Positions 21,936-33,191 are shown, counted from the first letter of the stretch. The stretch is 64,000 bases of DNA from Paracentrotus lividus (GCA_940671915.1 CALNVZ010003426.1:5528918-5592917); one strand, 5' to 3'. Numbers and translations: made by a program. The notes: a model not told the origin generated them from the sequence alone.

Positions 21936-23012
21936 AGGGGCGGCGATTTCATGTCGGGGGGGGGGGGGTGGGAGAACGGAAACCCCGGAATTTGAAATAT
22001 TATAGACTCGAACAGAATAAGGCGTTCGTAAATATCTGTATACCCAAAATTCGAAATAGAATGATCTATTTCACTTATTTACAGAAACTAATGACAATTT
22101 AAAGAATATAATGTTGGAACAAATAAACATATTCCACAAAATACGTTATATCGACCTGAAGACATAGTTAATCGTTAAATCATTGTATTGTTATTTGTTT
22201 TGTGAGCGCGAAGCGCGAGCTGTAAATTTTGCTTTATAATAACATTAATCATTTTTTCACAAGCTGATAATCACTACCCTTAACAGGAGCGGATCCAAGA
22301 AAGTCGAATTGAATGCATTTCGGGGCCCAATTGTCTGGGGACAAAGAGCCGCTTTTGTTCCCAGACAATTGGGCCCCCGAAATGCATTCAATCGATTTTC
22401 TTCGACCCGCGCCTGCCTTAAAGAAATACAATTCCAAGCGCGAGTGAAAATCTCATTAATCAACGTTTTACAAAATATATTATGTTTGTAATCCTTTCTG
22501 AATATGGTCACTTTTTATAAAGATACGGACCTGAAAAACAATATTTTAAAGAAGTAAAAGTTTATTTCATCAACATTGGACAATGGCAAATACAAAAATC
22601 TATCCAAAATACTTAAAAATAAAAACAAAATGTGAGCTTTAAACATCGAGGGGAAACGTCCCCTGATTGCCGCCAATTTTGGAGGAGAATTAATTATACA
22701 CTAGATACACGTTGTAACAAATAAAAGAATAAATAAATATAGGGACCTGAAGAAAGATTAATAAGTTAAATTATTGTCTGGGGTTTTTTTTTTTTTTTTT
22801 TTTTGCAAGCGAAGCGCGAGCCCGAAAACTTTGCTTTTTAATGACCGGAACTTGGTACATTTTACGCACACTGTGCCTCGTCGTCTATTATATGTACATA
22901 TATTTTTGTTAAGCTCTGAAAATCGAGGGTGGACGATCCTCAGAAAGCAAAAACGAGGGGGTGGGGGTGAACTCAATCGTCCCCCGTCCACCAGGATCGC
23001 CGCCAATACCTT
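21936..23012. mobile_element. Candidate hAT-like element nested in the 3.6-kb element
   Basis: Left end CAGGGGCGGCGATTTC and right end GGATCGCCGCCAATACC share an inverted GGCGGCGAT core. Just outside are CCTACCG (left) and CCTTACCG (right), possibly a degraded 8-bp duplication. The interior has two GCGAAGCGCGAGC motifs (near 22207 and 22807) followed by TTTTGCTTT-like sequence, a hallmark I associate with degenerate hAT families in marine invertebrates. Its boundaries are less certain than those of the outer element. Confidence 0.42.
22285..22421. mobile_element. 137-bp near-perfect foldback (hAT-like termini)
   Basis: Left arm starts CAGGAGCGGATCCAAGAAA and the complement of the right arm starts CAGGCGCGGGTCGAAGAAA. 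The innermost about 40 bp pair almost perfectly (GAATGCATTTCGGGG with CCCCCGAAATGCATTC; CCCAATTGTCTGGG with CCCAGACAATTGGG), around a loop of about 10 bp at 22347-22356. CCTTAA occurs on both flanks. The CAGG..GCGGATC terminus is hAT-like. Confidence 0.75.
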
Positions 23013-23074
23013 ACCGCTGTGTGTATTGCCAAAGGATATTTTTTTCTAAGGGAATAGTTTCTTACAGGATATTG

Positions 23075-23150
23075 ACTAAGTGGTTTTGACCAAGTCGACT
23101 TGATTAGACGAAATGGGAATTAATTAGACCAAATGGTAATTTGACAAACG
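23075..23150. repeat. GACCAAATGG short-period repeat remnant
   Basis: Repeated phrases TTAGACGAAATGG, TTAGACCAAATGG and AATTTGACAAACG with a period near 20 bp. The complementary phrase (TTTGGTCTACTTAC, TTGTCTAATTTCC) appears at 52123-52265. Confidence 0.55.
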
Positions 23151-23639
23151 ATTGAAGACCGTCCCAACACGGATAACACAACGGGATTAGTCAAAGTGGA
23201 TTGATGGAAGTTTACTGTTGAAGTTTGGTAGTCGAATGGTATTCGTGTGGTACTCATGTGGTACTATGTAATTAGTTTTTGTATGCACAAATCAGTATTT
23301 TTGTGAAGCTTACCTCATTAACTAGTAATTCAATGCATATTAATATTTTTCTTTTAGGGAAATATATGTCCTAAACACAAGTAACATCAAGAGCGATAGT
23401 TTTGACATTTGCATTGTTATCAAGAAATATAGAAATAATAACTGTGACCCCAAACATTTTTGCTAGATTGTGGTATATATACCAGTGTATGGCATCCTGG
23501 TTTGTCTGCAGCAGTCCTGTGATAACGGCGTGTGGTATCCCTGTATTAACGGCGAGTGGTGTTCCGGTCGTAACGTCATGTGTAATCCTGGTACTTTTGT
23601 GTGGTATTGCGTGGGCAATACTTAGTAACTCCATGCTGT

Positions 23640-24010
23640 GGGGTACTATTTTTGCTGTATGGTACTGCTGTATGGGTACTGCTGTATGGTACATCTGTAT
23701 GGTATTCGTGCCAGAATACATAGGAAATCCTGTGGTATTTTGTGCCAAAATACCATAGGAAACCCTATGGTATTTTGGCTGTATGGTACTGCTGTATGGT
23801 ACTTCTTATGGTATTTGTGCCACAATAGCCTACCATAGGAAATCCTATGGTATTGTGGACAAAAAAACCATAGGAAATCCTGTGGTATTTGTGCCAAAAA
23901 ACCATAGGAAACCCTATGGTATTTTGGCTGTAGGGTACTGCTGTATGGTATTTTATGTGGTATTTGTGCCAAAAATACCATAGGAAAATTCTGTGGTATT
24001 TTGTATGGTA
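23640..24010. repeat. Right palindromic array with a different loop
   Basis: About six units of ATACCATAGG-AAAYC-CCTATGGTAT alternate with TATGGTACTGCTG phrases (inverse of the 13-bp left unit). The stem ATACCATA/TATGGTAT is the one used in the left minisatellite, but the loop here is AGGAAAYCCT rather than TG. Confidence 0.82.
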
Positions 24011-24213
24011 CCGTTGTGTGGTACAACAGGATATTTTTGTAAGGGTATTGTCAGGTATGGACACAAAAGAATGGATTTACTCCTTTGAGTTCACGCTGCA
24101 GCCTGTAAAAATATTTAGTGAAATTGGTACTTTCATGGGCCCAAAGTTCTTTAGAAAATAAAGATTAATGTAAAACAATACATGACAAACAAGTTGTTTA
24201 CTATTTACCTTTG

Positions 24214-24449
24214 CCCTGTATCAAAAAGACTTACGATCAATAAAAAGTTACCATTGATTTTAATTCGGTAGCCTCGATCTTTTGGAGTGCAGGCACAGTC
24301 ATGGATTAGGATTAATATATGATTAAGATTAGGGTTATTGTTATGGTTATGATTAAGATCATCAACTTTGGGGCACGCTGTCAATGATGAGGCTACTGAG
24401 ATGAAATAAATCGTAAGTTTTCATCGATCGTATATCTTTGTGTTACAGG
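24214..24449. mobile_element. MITE with long TIRs, copy 1
   Basis: Left arm CCCTGTATCAAAAAGACTTA..GGTAGCCTC is mirrored by the right arm, whose complement reads CCTGTAACACAAAGATATAC..AGTAGCCTC, about 50 bp with scattered mismatches. Same family as 31948-32189, including a central ATTAAG/GGGTTA segment. Confidence 0.72.
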
Positions 24450-25535
24450 TCACCAGTGTTTAAGAAAGAGATGTTATAACCTGAATGAGTGAACTTGAGG
24501 TTGTGAACACCCAATACGGCAACCCATTATAAGAGGATGTAAGTATTTAAACATGACACGATGAGCTTAATGAACCTGATTTTAAGTTGTATAGTTGAAG
24601 AGATCAATGTAGATCTAGATCTTATGTAAACAACTCCTGGTTGTTGTTTGTCATGACACTCTAGAGCATTATGTCTTAAACTGATCAGGTATAGGTTTAG
24701 AAATATTTCCATGACGCATCATTCCGATGCGCACCTATGATGCATGTTCTTAACCTGCCCCCAAAATGCTCTTAACTTCGTAAAACATATACTTTCTTAA
24801 TTAAAATTTAGTCCTGCATTTGAGATCATAAAACTCTTCGAAAATTAAAGAACAAGCAAAAGTAAATGTAAATTTCAAAGAAAAGTTTCAAGAACAAGTA
24901 TGGTCATTTAACAAAATATTCAGTAACATCTATGAAAGTGTATGAACTCCGTTAATGCCAAAATATAGGTTTAAATGTTTGGACTTCATATTTATTTAGA
25001 CTGTCCGAATTTACAGAGCAAAAAAGAAGGGGGAAAAGGGTAATAATACCTGTAATATATATTCAACTTTATCAGTCATGCATTTTAAAGAGTGATCAGG
25101 AGAACCTATTCGTGGAATTTACGGCAGGCCAAATGTCATACAAAGGGTATACAAAAATCATATTACCATATTGTGATTTTCACGAATGATGTACTCTATG
25201 TTGTAATATTTCTAATCGAAGACATATATATTACTAGTGCTTGTTATTTTTTTTTCCAGGTAACACGATGCTCCCTCCCCCGTACTTTTCCACTGGAAAA
25301 TCTTGTAAATATTAAGATGTAGGAAAGGATCATTGAGAAGATCATTTTACACAAATCTAAAATAAAAAGTTCATTGTAGGTTAACTAAGAAAGAAATCTC
25401 CATGGATCGAAGTTGATATTATTAACAGCATATCACAGACATTCATTGAAAGGAAATCTTTTACAGGAAACCCATGCCTTCTCGAAATCCTATGACATAC
25501 TATTCTTGCAACGGTGCAAGGCCATGTAAGCATTT
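24450..25535. other. Unassigned AT-rich sequence
   Basis: No gene or repeat recognised. Confidence 0.5.
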
Positions 25536-25618
25536 GAGAAGAAAGAGAAGACAGAGAGATAGGGATAGAGAGAGATAGAGAGAGAGAGAAAGAGATAGAG
25601 AGAAAAGAAGAGAGATGT
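25536..25618. repeat. GA-rich low-complexity tract
   Basis: Imperfect (GAGA/GATA)n; the Ser/Leu-rich minus-strand frames over it are translations of the repeat. Confidence 0.85.
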
Positions 25619-25826
25619 AAAATGGCTAAAGAAACATGCAAAATACCAATAGTCAAACAAGAGAACCCATAAAAGTCGGAAGCGGAAAAATATTAATTCA
25701 TTGAAATTCATTAAAATTTTAATTCATTTAATTCACTTATTAGGAAGGTCAAGAAGATACATTGATTATGACAAGATGCCAATGCGATATATATTTATTT
25801 ACTTAAATGGCCAAAGATGTAAACCA
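25619..25826. other. Unassigned AT-rich sequence
   Basis: Short spacer, no signal. Confidence 0.5.
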
Positions 25827-25829
25827 TTA

Positions 25830-26062
25830 TGCTACAGTCACACAGACACTTACGTTGAGTTACGTCCGGTTCCTTCCAAAAATTATGTTCTTTTCTGCGG
25901 ATCCCCACGGATGCTTTCCCATCATAGTCAGCAGTGGGAATAGTGATAATTTGGTTCATCCAGTAAAACAATGAATTACATAGGAAATGATAGAACGGAA
26001 GATGAAATAAGATTAAAAGAACAAAAATGTAACTATAGGTAAGTGTCTGTGTGACTGCAGCA
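25830..26062. mobile_element. Harbinger-like MITE family H1, copy 1
   Basis: Ends TGCTACAGTCACACAGACAC and GTGTCTGTGTGACTGCAGCA are inverted copies; flanks are TTA (25827-25829) and TGA, a near-match to the 3-bp TTA/TWA duplication of PIF/Harbinger elements. Internal landmarks: GTTACGTCCGGTT, GCGGATCCCCACGGATG, CATCCAGTAAAACAATG. No transposase. Confidence 0.82.
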
Positions 26063-26065
26063 TGA

Positions 26066-28759
26066 ATACTGCACAAAGAGATAAATAATACACTAGTCCC
26101 CTACAGTGATTATTATGATAACAATGCAAATTTACTTAGATATAGTATTACGTTATAAGTTGTATTTGTGTAAACTTATATTCATGGTCAGAACCGTCTC
26201 TGCTTGTCAATTTCTTGTTATGTTTAACTCCTTTGGTGCGAGCATTGTCGTCCGGATTAGTGGATACAGTCGGTGCAAACTCAGAATAGAAATGGTTATT
26301 GAAGTTTATTAAAATCTTCTGAAAGAACATACAAACTAAAACAATAACAGACTGACGAAGGAGGGAAATGAGGAGGCGGTGTCAGACTTCAGGCTCTGTT
26401 TCCATGGTAACGCAACACCACTCAGACTTCCAACTGACCCAAATGCATAGAGACTGCGGTGTTGTGATTGTGTGTATAGCTAACACTTCTCAAAGATGTT
26501 GGCGCCTGGATAGAAACCAATCTCAAGGGGTTTCTTTTCTTTTCATTCCATAGTTTTTTCTTGATGAAAGAGAGACACAACCATTATTAGAATTGTGTAT
26601 GAGTTAATAGTTTATGAAAAAAATTACATCAAATTTCATATTTCAATCATGCAATTGCGCGCACTGTCTATTTTTACTTGAAGCCTATTTGATGTTTGAT
26701 TTAGCGTAACTGATTATGGAATTGTTTCATAAACGTATCTCATAAGTTACGATTTTCGCTAGGTGAAGGCCATTTTCTCCGCTTGTTTTCTTACTCGCTG
26801 TCTTTGTCTCACTTTCTCGATCTATCTCACTCTCTTTCACGCAAACCCAGATTCCATGAAACGGTATTTCTCAAAGGTCTATATCACGACTAGTATGGAA
26901 TATCACTCGGCTCTGGTTTAACTTTTCTCTACTCAATAACCTTCAACACGTCGTTCCGTTTTTGTTCCGTTTCATTTCGTTTTCTCTCTGCCACCTTTTT
27001 TCTTCTCGATCGCGCACTCGCCAACCATTTGTGTCATATAATTGCTTCAAAAGGGGTTGCATTTACTCAATCAATCCAACCTACTATCGATTTGAACTGC
27101 AAGCTCTTTCACCCGAGCTTTCTCCCATCCGGAGGTGAGGCCATTCAAACGGGCATCACAGGCACATGACATCTTTCATTCTCACACGATGCGATGCTGC
27201 ACTAGTTTGAGATCGGCAAATAACGAACACAGTCTGATCAGATTAATGAACCGGATACCAGAATATCAGAAATTTTCGCTCAAATAGCGCGCTAGATTGA
27301 GCGAAATCCAAGCATAAATAATCTCAGGCTTATTTCCAAACTCGAGCTGGTTTGCGATTTTGTCTTGGAATAGAGCTGCACTAGCCTAATTGTTCTACAT
27401 GCATTTCCCAAAACTTCCTAGCCCTATCCCATCATGCACTTATCGGGCTTGTTTGAACAAGCTCGAGGTCAGATCTTGAAGCTGAAGCTCGAGTTGATGC
27501 AGCGTTAAGTTAGCGCTTCAACTGATTTCGAGCTTTTCTCCGGAACCACCTCGCATCGCGCTTTTTTCAGGGCTGGAGCTAATGAAGAATTATCTAATGT
27601 GTTATATATATTTTTTTTTACTATGTAAAAGTAATCGAGAACAAATACTGAAGAACTAGAAGGTCGTTGACTTGTATTGTTTGGATTTTCTGCCGTTCGG
27701 AAATGGGGACATCTCACCGTTCTTTGGCAGCATCTTACAGCTCGCCTTATCACATATCATCTATTTTACTTCGTCCACAAAGTAAGCGATTTTGCCTAAG
27801 AAATGGTCATTACATAAATCCAGTTCAATAAATTGACAATACACTCCTATAAAGCAGAACTTAAACGGAAAGGCTCAATAATCTAAACAATTCAAAAGTT
27901 TTCCCAATGAATTTAAAATGTAATGGAATGTACTCTGAGGAACATTTTGAGCCATGTGATTATAGAACGTCTAAAATTGATAGAAGGAGTGCATGGTTAA
28001 CGTTTATGTTTACATTGTCGGATTTAATGATTTTAGTGATCATGGTAGTGAAATATGAAATAAATGCCACGATTTATGCAAAATATGGATTCATGACTAC
28101 TTAGACTTCTTTTTGATTGATGCGTAGCCAACGCAGCGACAAGCAAAAATTTATTTTCTTTTGTTTCGTTTCGAATATCTCCTGCACAAACATTTAAAAC
28201 ATAATAAAACTCAATGCATTCAAACTATAAATCAATTGTTTTGGAGAAATAGGTATACCATAAATGCGTTCCTGATTAGAATTTATTCACTGGAACCGAC
28301 AGGTTATTCCATTGTGGTCAAATTCTATGACAATTTGTGGAAAATTATGGTAATTTTACACTTTGCTATGATACCACATTTCCTGCGAATTAATTTCGTT
28401 TTTAGAAAATGATTCAGAGTACATCTAAAATAACTTTGTTGACCATTATAAAGAAATGCAAAAATAATTGTATGCCGTATTGAATCATAACGAGGTTAGT
28501 ATTTTATCTGTTTTTGTAGTATATGTGTCCTTTGTTTTATTCGAAATAAGATAAATGTGAGTTAGGCATACAAGTCTTATGTTTAATTTAATCATAATTT
28601 TGAAGAAAGATGTTTTAATGCAATCAAAATCATAAAGGAAGCCATATAAAATTGACTTATGTGAGATCTGACAGAAGTTTCTTTTCCCGCGTAAACCTGG
28701 AGTTCTAGACGTGCTGAATAGATACGAATCCCGACTTCTAATACCCGAAGTATTTTCCC
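26066..28759. other. Unassigned sequence, CpG-richer centre
   Basis: About 26940-27560 is less AT-rich than its surroundings, with frequent CpG. It has no open frame with a recognised domain (one of 82 codons on the minus strand at 27505-27753). It could be non-coding regulatory or old coding DNA; sequence alone cannot decide. Confidence 0.4.
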
Positions 28760-29140
28760 CTCAATAATGTGGGCATTTGCTTGGATATGGGCTGTGCATG
28801 TGGAAGTATATGTGACTTGTTTGTTGAGTTTTGTGGGCGTGAGGTCCGTTTTCTAAAAGATGTGCATAGGCGCGTTGGGCGTTTGCGTAAGGATGTGCAT
28901 GGTGTGTGGGAGTGTATTCCTGCGAGTGCGACGGATGTTGGTTTGACCGTGGGTGAGGGTGTGGGTTTCGAGGGTGGACATTGGACATTGTTGGTTGTGG
29001 TGCATGTGGGTGTGCAATTGCGCTCGTATATGGTAATGACGTGTGGGTTGGCTGCGTTGAGCGTGCAGGTGTGTCCCTATAGGAATTTAAAGTAGGAGGA
29101 TAGTTGTGCGTGGTGGACGAGGGTATGTTGGTGTAGATCC
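28760..29140. repeat. GTG-rich, low-C block
   Basis: The plus strand is strongly enriched in GTG, TGTG and GGG and poor in C, giving a Pro/His/Ser/Thr-rich open frame of 168 codons on the minus strand (28761-29267) that runs into the neighbouring MITE. A similar GTG-rich flavour resumes after the MITE (29400-29640). It is probably a degenerate GT-type repeat split by the MITE; a disordered-protein exon is a weak alternative. Confidence 0.5.
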
Positions 29141-29376
29141 CTGCTGGAAAGAACACAGTGTCCCACAGTGTGAAATACAATGTGAACCACAGTGTGAACA
29201 CACCGCGAACACAGTATGAAATCATCCTCACACTGTTAAATTCGAGCGTTTTAACACTGTGAACCACATTTTCACACTGCGAGGGTTAAATTCACAGTGT
29301 GAAAAAAATGCCAATATGTGAACACCATGAGGAAAACCATATCACAGTGTGAAATCATCACCACTCTTTCCAGCAG
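29141..29376. mobile_element. CACAGTGTG-rich MITE, copy 2
   Basis: Perfect 12-bp terminal inverted repeat CTGCTGGAAAGA / TCTTTCCAGCAG, followed inward by CACAGTGTGAA motifs in both orientations, at least nine in 236 bp. Same family as 8177-8440. Confidence 0.8.
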
Positions 29377-31947
29377 TGATGATGGTATAAGACGTGAGTT
29401 CATGCCCGTGAGTGGAATTAGTGATGTTGGTGTGTAATGGATTATGTAATGATTTGCTACAGTATGTGAGGGTTGCGAGGAATGAGTCTACGAGGATTGG
29501 GTACGAATTGTGTGCCTCCACGTAAACACAATTATGTGGGTGATGGTTTTTCGGTAATGACTGCAAACTATGGGAATAATAAAGGTGTGGGTGGGGTATG
29601 GTTAGGCGTAAAGGATGCAATATGCGGATTCCTTCACTTAACATTTATTATGTTTTACATTTATCTTGTCTAAAATGTAAATGAGCATGAAGAACTACAT
29701 AATATCTAATCTAATATTTATAGGATATTGCGTTGTGCTTTTTGAACAATTTAGAGAGTCTGGAGTTTGTCATGTAATATTATGGTATGTAACAATAATA
29801 AAGTAAATTATATTCAATATTGATGTAAAACAAGACTCTTTTTATTTAAGGATTTATTTTAATAGCAAAGTGCAGATCAAAGAGGAGGTCCCCCCCCTGC
29901 ATTGTCACTTATTCCAAGCATTGCATATCCTGACTGCATCAAATGAGATCAAACTAAACAGTAATAATAATAATTAAAAAAATACATACATGAAATTTGA
30001 GTAAGCGTATGAGATGACTTTATATTCTCATTACCTTACAAACAACTTTAAAATATTGTGTGTTAATTTTGTTATTGAATTTCTGAGAAGCAAGAAAATG
30101 TCTCTCTGTCAATCTAAAAAGAAGAAGAAGAAAGAACGAAAAAAAAACAACAAAAAAACATTGTCCTAGAAATATTATGGAAACTATGATTTCGAAAGCT
30201 TATGGTTTATTAAATCACTTGGTAAACGTAAAGAAGTAAGACGGACAATTAATGGACAGAATTTGTAAAATAAAATAGTGGATAAATTTTACAAAATCCC
30301 GAGAAAACCTAAAGTATCAACATAAAATTTTTAGTCAGTTAGAATTGTATCCTGGTATTACATTACAGTAAAACAATAAATAGTCCCCCTAGCTATGGGA
30401 TACGTGATCCATTGAGCTGAGCAACAATATTGCAAATATGATATGAAAAGAATCGTTTATTAGATTATTTGGTATATATTCTTGGAAGCTGAAAGAAATA
30501 GGCCTTAGTATGAAATTTAGATGAAAATTAATTGATTTATAAGGAGATTTCCAAAACTCGAACACCGTATGGTATGGTTTTATTTTCAGTATAATAATCA
30601 GGCATGATACAAACTAATATGATATAATACAGATACTTAAAATGATACGGTGGGAACACTCCATTGGTCAGTTCGCTCTTGTTTATTTTTTTGGGGTTCT
30701 TTTTGTTCGTCCAATACATTCCCTCCGAAAAATTCCTCACATAAATCATATCCCGCCCCCTCTCAAATGCTCTTTTCATAAAGGCATGTCCTTCAGACGC
30801 GACAAATGAGCCTCTTATTTGTCGAGAGTGTACTTAAAGAAATACTGCATTTTTTGAAGCAGGCTTGATAGACATCTCAACTGGAGATTTGATTTAATAA
30901 CAAATTATATTATAGGTAATGGTTTGTTCTAACTGTCCAGAGATTCAATTGATTGCGCCTAAGCATATGGCATATTAGTCACTTGAAATAAATAAATTCC
31001 TGCTCCTTTAAAAATATATTTTCAGAAAAAATATTTCAGTGTGTTTAACATGATATGCTTTTTTTTCCCCGAACACAAAGCATGTTTCCTAATTTAACTT
31101 AGTAAGTCTGCATACAGAAATTACATGAACGAAGGCAGTACAGCGTACATTAATATTATTATATAGCGTTACTCCTTTCTTGTTTTCGGAGAAAGGCTTT
31201 AAATCTTTTCAAATTTGGTTGCATGCATTTGCTTTTATTAGGACTAAACTTTTAAATTAATATTTGACTTTAACTCAATTCAATACGGAATTGTTATTTT
31301 TTTCCAAAGGAAAAAAAAAAAAACAAAAACAAAAACAATTACAATAGTTTAATTAAAACGCAAAATAAAACAATTTCGTAATTAGTAAGTACATGAGTAA
31401 ATAAGTAAAAGTAAGCAAAAAAAAGTAAAAGTAATGTCCATTCAAGTAAGCATTCTTTCGATTCGAATTACAATTTTGTCAAATAAATCATTTGGGAAAG
31501 TAACGAGAGTCACTGTACCCAAACTTAATATTGCATTCAATACAGAAATATAGTAGATCAAAGGGGAAAAATAATAAAGAAAGGAAACAAATATTTACAC
31601 GTTCATCTACCCTAGAGGAGCACCTTCTTGATAGTCCCCACAGCGTAATGTTCGGGTGTCATTTGAGTATAAAATGTAATTTTAAGTAATTTCTAGCTTA
31701 TATATGGATCCACCTAGAAAAAAGCAGCCAGCATACAAACCAGCTACACGGACATTGTTCACCGGTAAATACGACTATCATTTTTGTAATGTGAGGAAAG
31801 AGGGATTTTCTTGATGTTATTTTTTAGCCGAATGTAAGGATCTTTACTGACCTGGTTTCACAGTCATTTCCGCCATTGGTCGATAGATCAATCAGGGGGA
31901 TACAGGTGCTTGAAACAAAACGGTAGATATTTCTCGAGAAGACTTCT
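29377..31947. other. Unassigned AT-rich sequence
   Basis: First part (to about 29640) is GTG-rich; the remainder is AT-rich with A runs (for example 31309-31325) and a C run at 29890-29897. No gene recognised. Confidence 0.5.
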
Positions 31948-32189
31948 GTGGGGTGTAACACAAAGACTTCCGATTGATTAAAAGTTACGATTGATTGTTT
32001 TTCTCGTTAACCTCTTCATGGACAGGATGCTCCAAAGTTGATCATCTCAACCCTAACCCTAGCCCTAGCCCTACTCTTAATCATATCAAAATCTTTATCC
32101 ATGACTGTACCTGATTTCCAAATGAGGCTACCGAGAAAAAAATCAATCGTAACTTTTTATCCATCGTAAGTCTTTCTGTTGTACCCCAC
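31948..32189. mobile_element. MITE with long TIRs, copy 2
   Basis: Left arm GTGGGGTGTAACACAAAGAC continues CGATTGATTAAAAGTTACG. The right arm is its inverse (complement GTGGGGTACAACAGAAAGAC), giving about 55-bp TIRs. The centre holds CCCTAACCCTAGCCCTAGCC (32050-32072), which looks telomere-like but is internal to the family. Relative of 24214-24449. Confidence 0.78.
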
Positions 32190-32278
32190 TGATCAGGTAG
32201 GTCGGAAACGAATTGGCCGATATTGGAACTTAGTATGACACCATAGTATACCCTCACCCTATGACAGTGTACAATATA

Positions 32279-32658
32279 TTGATCGTACGTACTGCTGACT
32301 GAAATTAAAGCCACTGGACATAGAAATCAGCCTTGTGGCACTGCTATACGGATTGAACTAACACCTGCTACTGGACGTCTAGGAGTGCTAGAAATAACCG
32401 GGCACATTACCCATGAGGATTCAATTTTATGAGCTTTTTGTGAAAGAACACAACTCTGACCAGAGTTATAACATCCAGATAAATGTAAACCGCTCTTGGA
32501 AAGCGATCCCAGGAACTACTCCCAGATGGCAAAGCGACCAACAATGGGATGTCCCTATGGTCACCTTTTTGCAAGGAGCATACCCTGTCACATCAATCCC
32601 CAACGGCAAAGATATCTCAAAGACCTATGCAGAGAACAATTGCTATATCACTGTTTGA
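32279..32658 (+). pseudogene. Protein-like remnant in two frames, identity unknown
   Basis: Frame one is open from about 32279 to a stop at 32429 (about 50 codons, including NQPCGTAIRIELTP and LGVLEITGHITHE). The +1 frame is then open from the ATG at 32413 to a stop at 32656 (81 codons, including NVNRSWKAIPGTTPRWQS and VPMVTFLQGAYP). Both have a more balanced, protein-like composition and higher GC than neighbouring sequence, and the overlap suggests one old frame broken by an indel. I do not recognise the family; a decayed transposon or host gene fragment is possible, and so is chance. Confidence 0.3.
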
Positions 32659-32799
32659 GTCACTGAAGATATATGGACTGAAAAACAAATGTAGATTTGT
32701 TATCAAAGTAGTCCTTTTTGCGATTAGAAAAGGACATACTTTCAAGGTTACCTAACATAACCTTCTTCTAGAAACATCCCTGAAATCAACACACGTAGA

Positions 32800-33010
32800 A
32801 TAATACATTGATTTCCTAAAAATACTCAAGTAAAATGCATTTCGATGGAGTTTGTTTTTATTTCAAGTCTGAGCATAGATATGACAAGTATCTTTCCGAT
32901 ACACCGTTGGGAGTCACCAGAGACAAGCGTGTTGCACTTTCCCTGAGGTGTATTAGGAACTATACGGGTATCTATATCTACTGGGTTGATATTGACCGAA
33001 GCTTTCAAGC
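32800..33010. repeat. Dispersed repeat R, copy 1
   Basis: Diverged relative of 33945-34150. Matching blocks in order: TACATT with TATTGA-like, TTCAAGTCTGAGCATA against TTGAGTTTGGGCATA, GTTGCACTTTCCCTGAGGT against GCTGCACTTTACCCTCAGGT, CTATACGGGTAT against CTACGCGGGTAT, TTGATATTG against TTGTTATTG. Confidence 0.6.
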
Positions 33011-33056
33011 CTTTTTGTATCCGCAAATACTACCCTCAAAGGCCTATAGTCACATA

Positions 33057-33186
33057 ATGCTTTGCGTCCGTCTGGCGTTGCGGCGTTGCGTCCATATATT
33101 TTATTGTGGACTCCCACGTATCCCTCAATTTCTGGACGCAACACCGGACGAAGGGCCTCGTGTGCACCCGGTGTTTTTTTTAAACC
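33057..33186. mobile_element. Hairpin fragment related to family H1
   Basis: GGCGTTGCGTCC near 33080-33091 faces GGACGCAACACCGGACG near 33133-33150, an inverted pair. GGACGCAAC..CCGGACG also occurs in the H1 MITEs (33592-33611, 47475-47494). It directly adjoins H1 copy 2. Probably a shuffled or foldback H1 derivative. Confidence 0.45.
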
Positions 33187-33191
33187 TGTAA

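Larger units (their letters stand above)
20438..24045. mobile_element. 3.6-kb TIR element built from palindromic arrays
   Basis: Left end CCCTTACAAAAATGTCCTG is mirrored by right end CAGGATATTTTTGTAAGGG. TA flanks both (20436-20437 and 24046-24047). The left half holds a 41-bp minisatellite and 13-bp repeats containing ACCATACAGCAGT. The right half holds the inverse, TATGGTACTGCTG, so the whole is one long interrupted inverted repeat. No transposase frame exists: the long frames (for example 20527-21318 on the minus strand) are translations of the arrays. The middle (about 21936-23012) looks like a later insertion. Superfamily not assigned; TA duplication is compatible with Tc1/mariner or ISL2EU-like elements. 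Confidence 0.72.

Noticed and set aside
22285..22421. microRNA precursor
   Set aside because: Pairing is too long and too perfect, and the termini look hAT-like; a transposon foldback is more likely.
32040..32080. Telomere-like CCCTAACCCTAGCCC stretch
   Set aside because: Only a few imperfect units, centrally placed in a TIR-bounded MITE with a relative at 24.2 kb; not a telomere or interstitial telomeric array.
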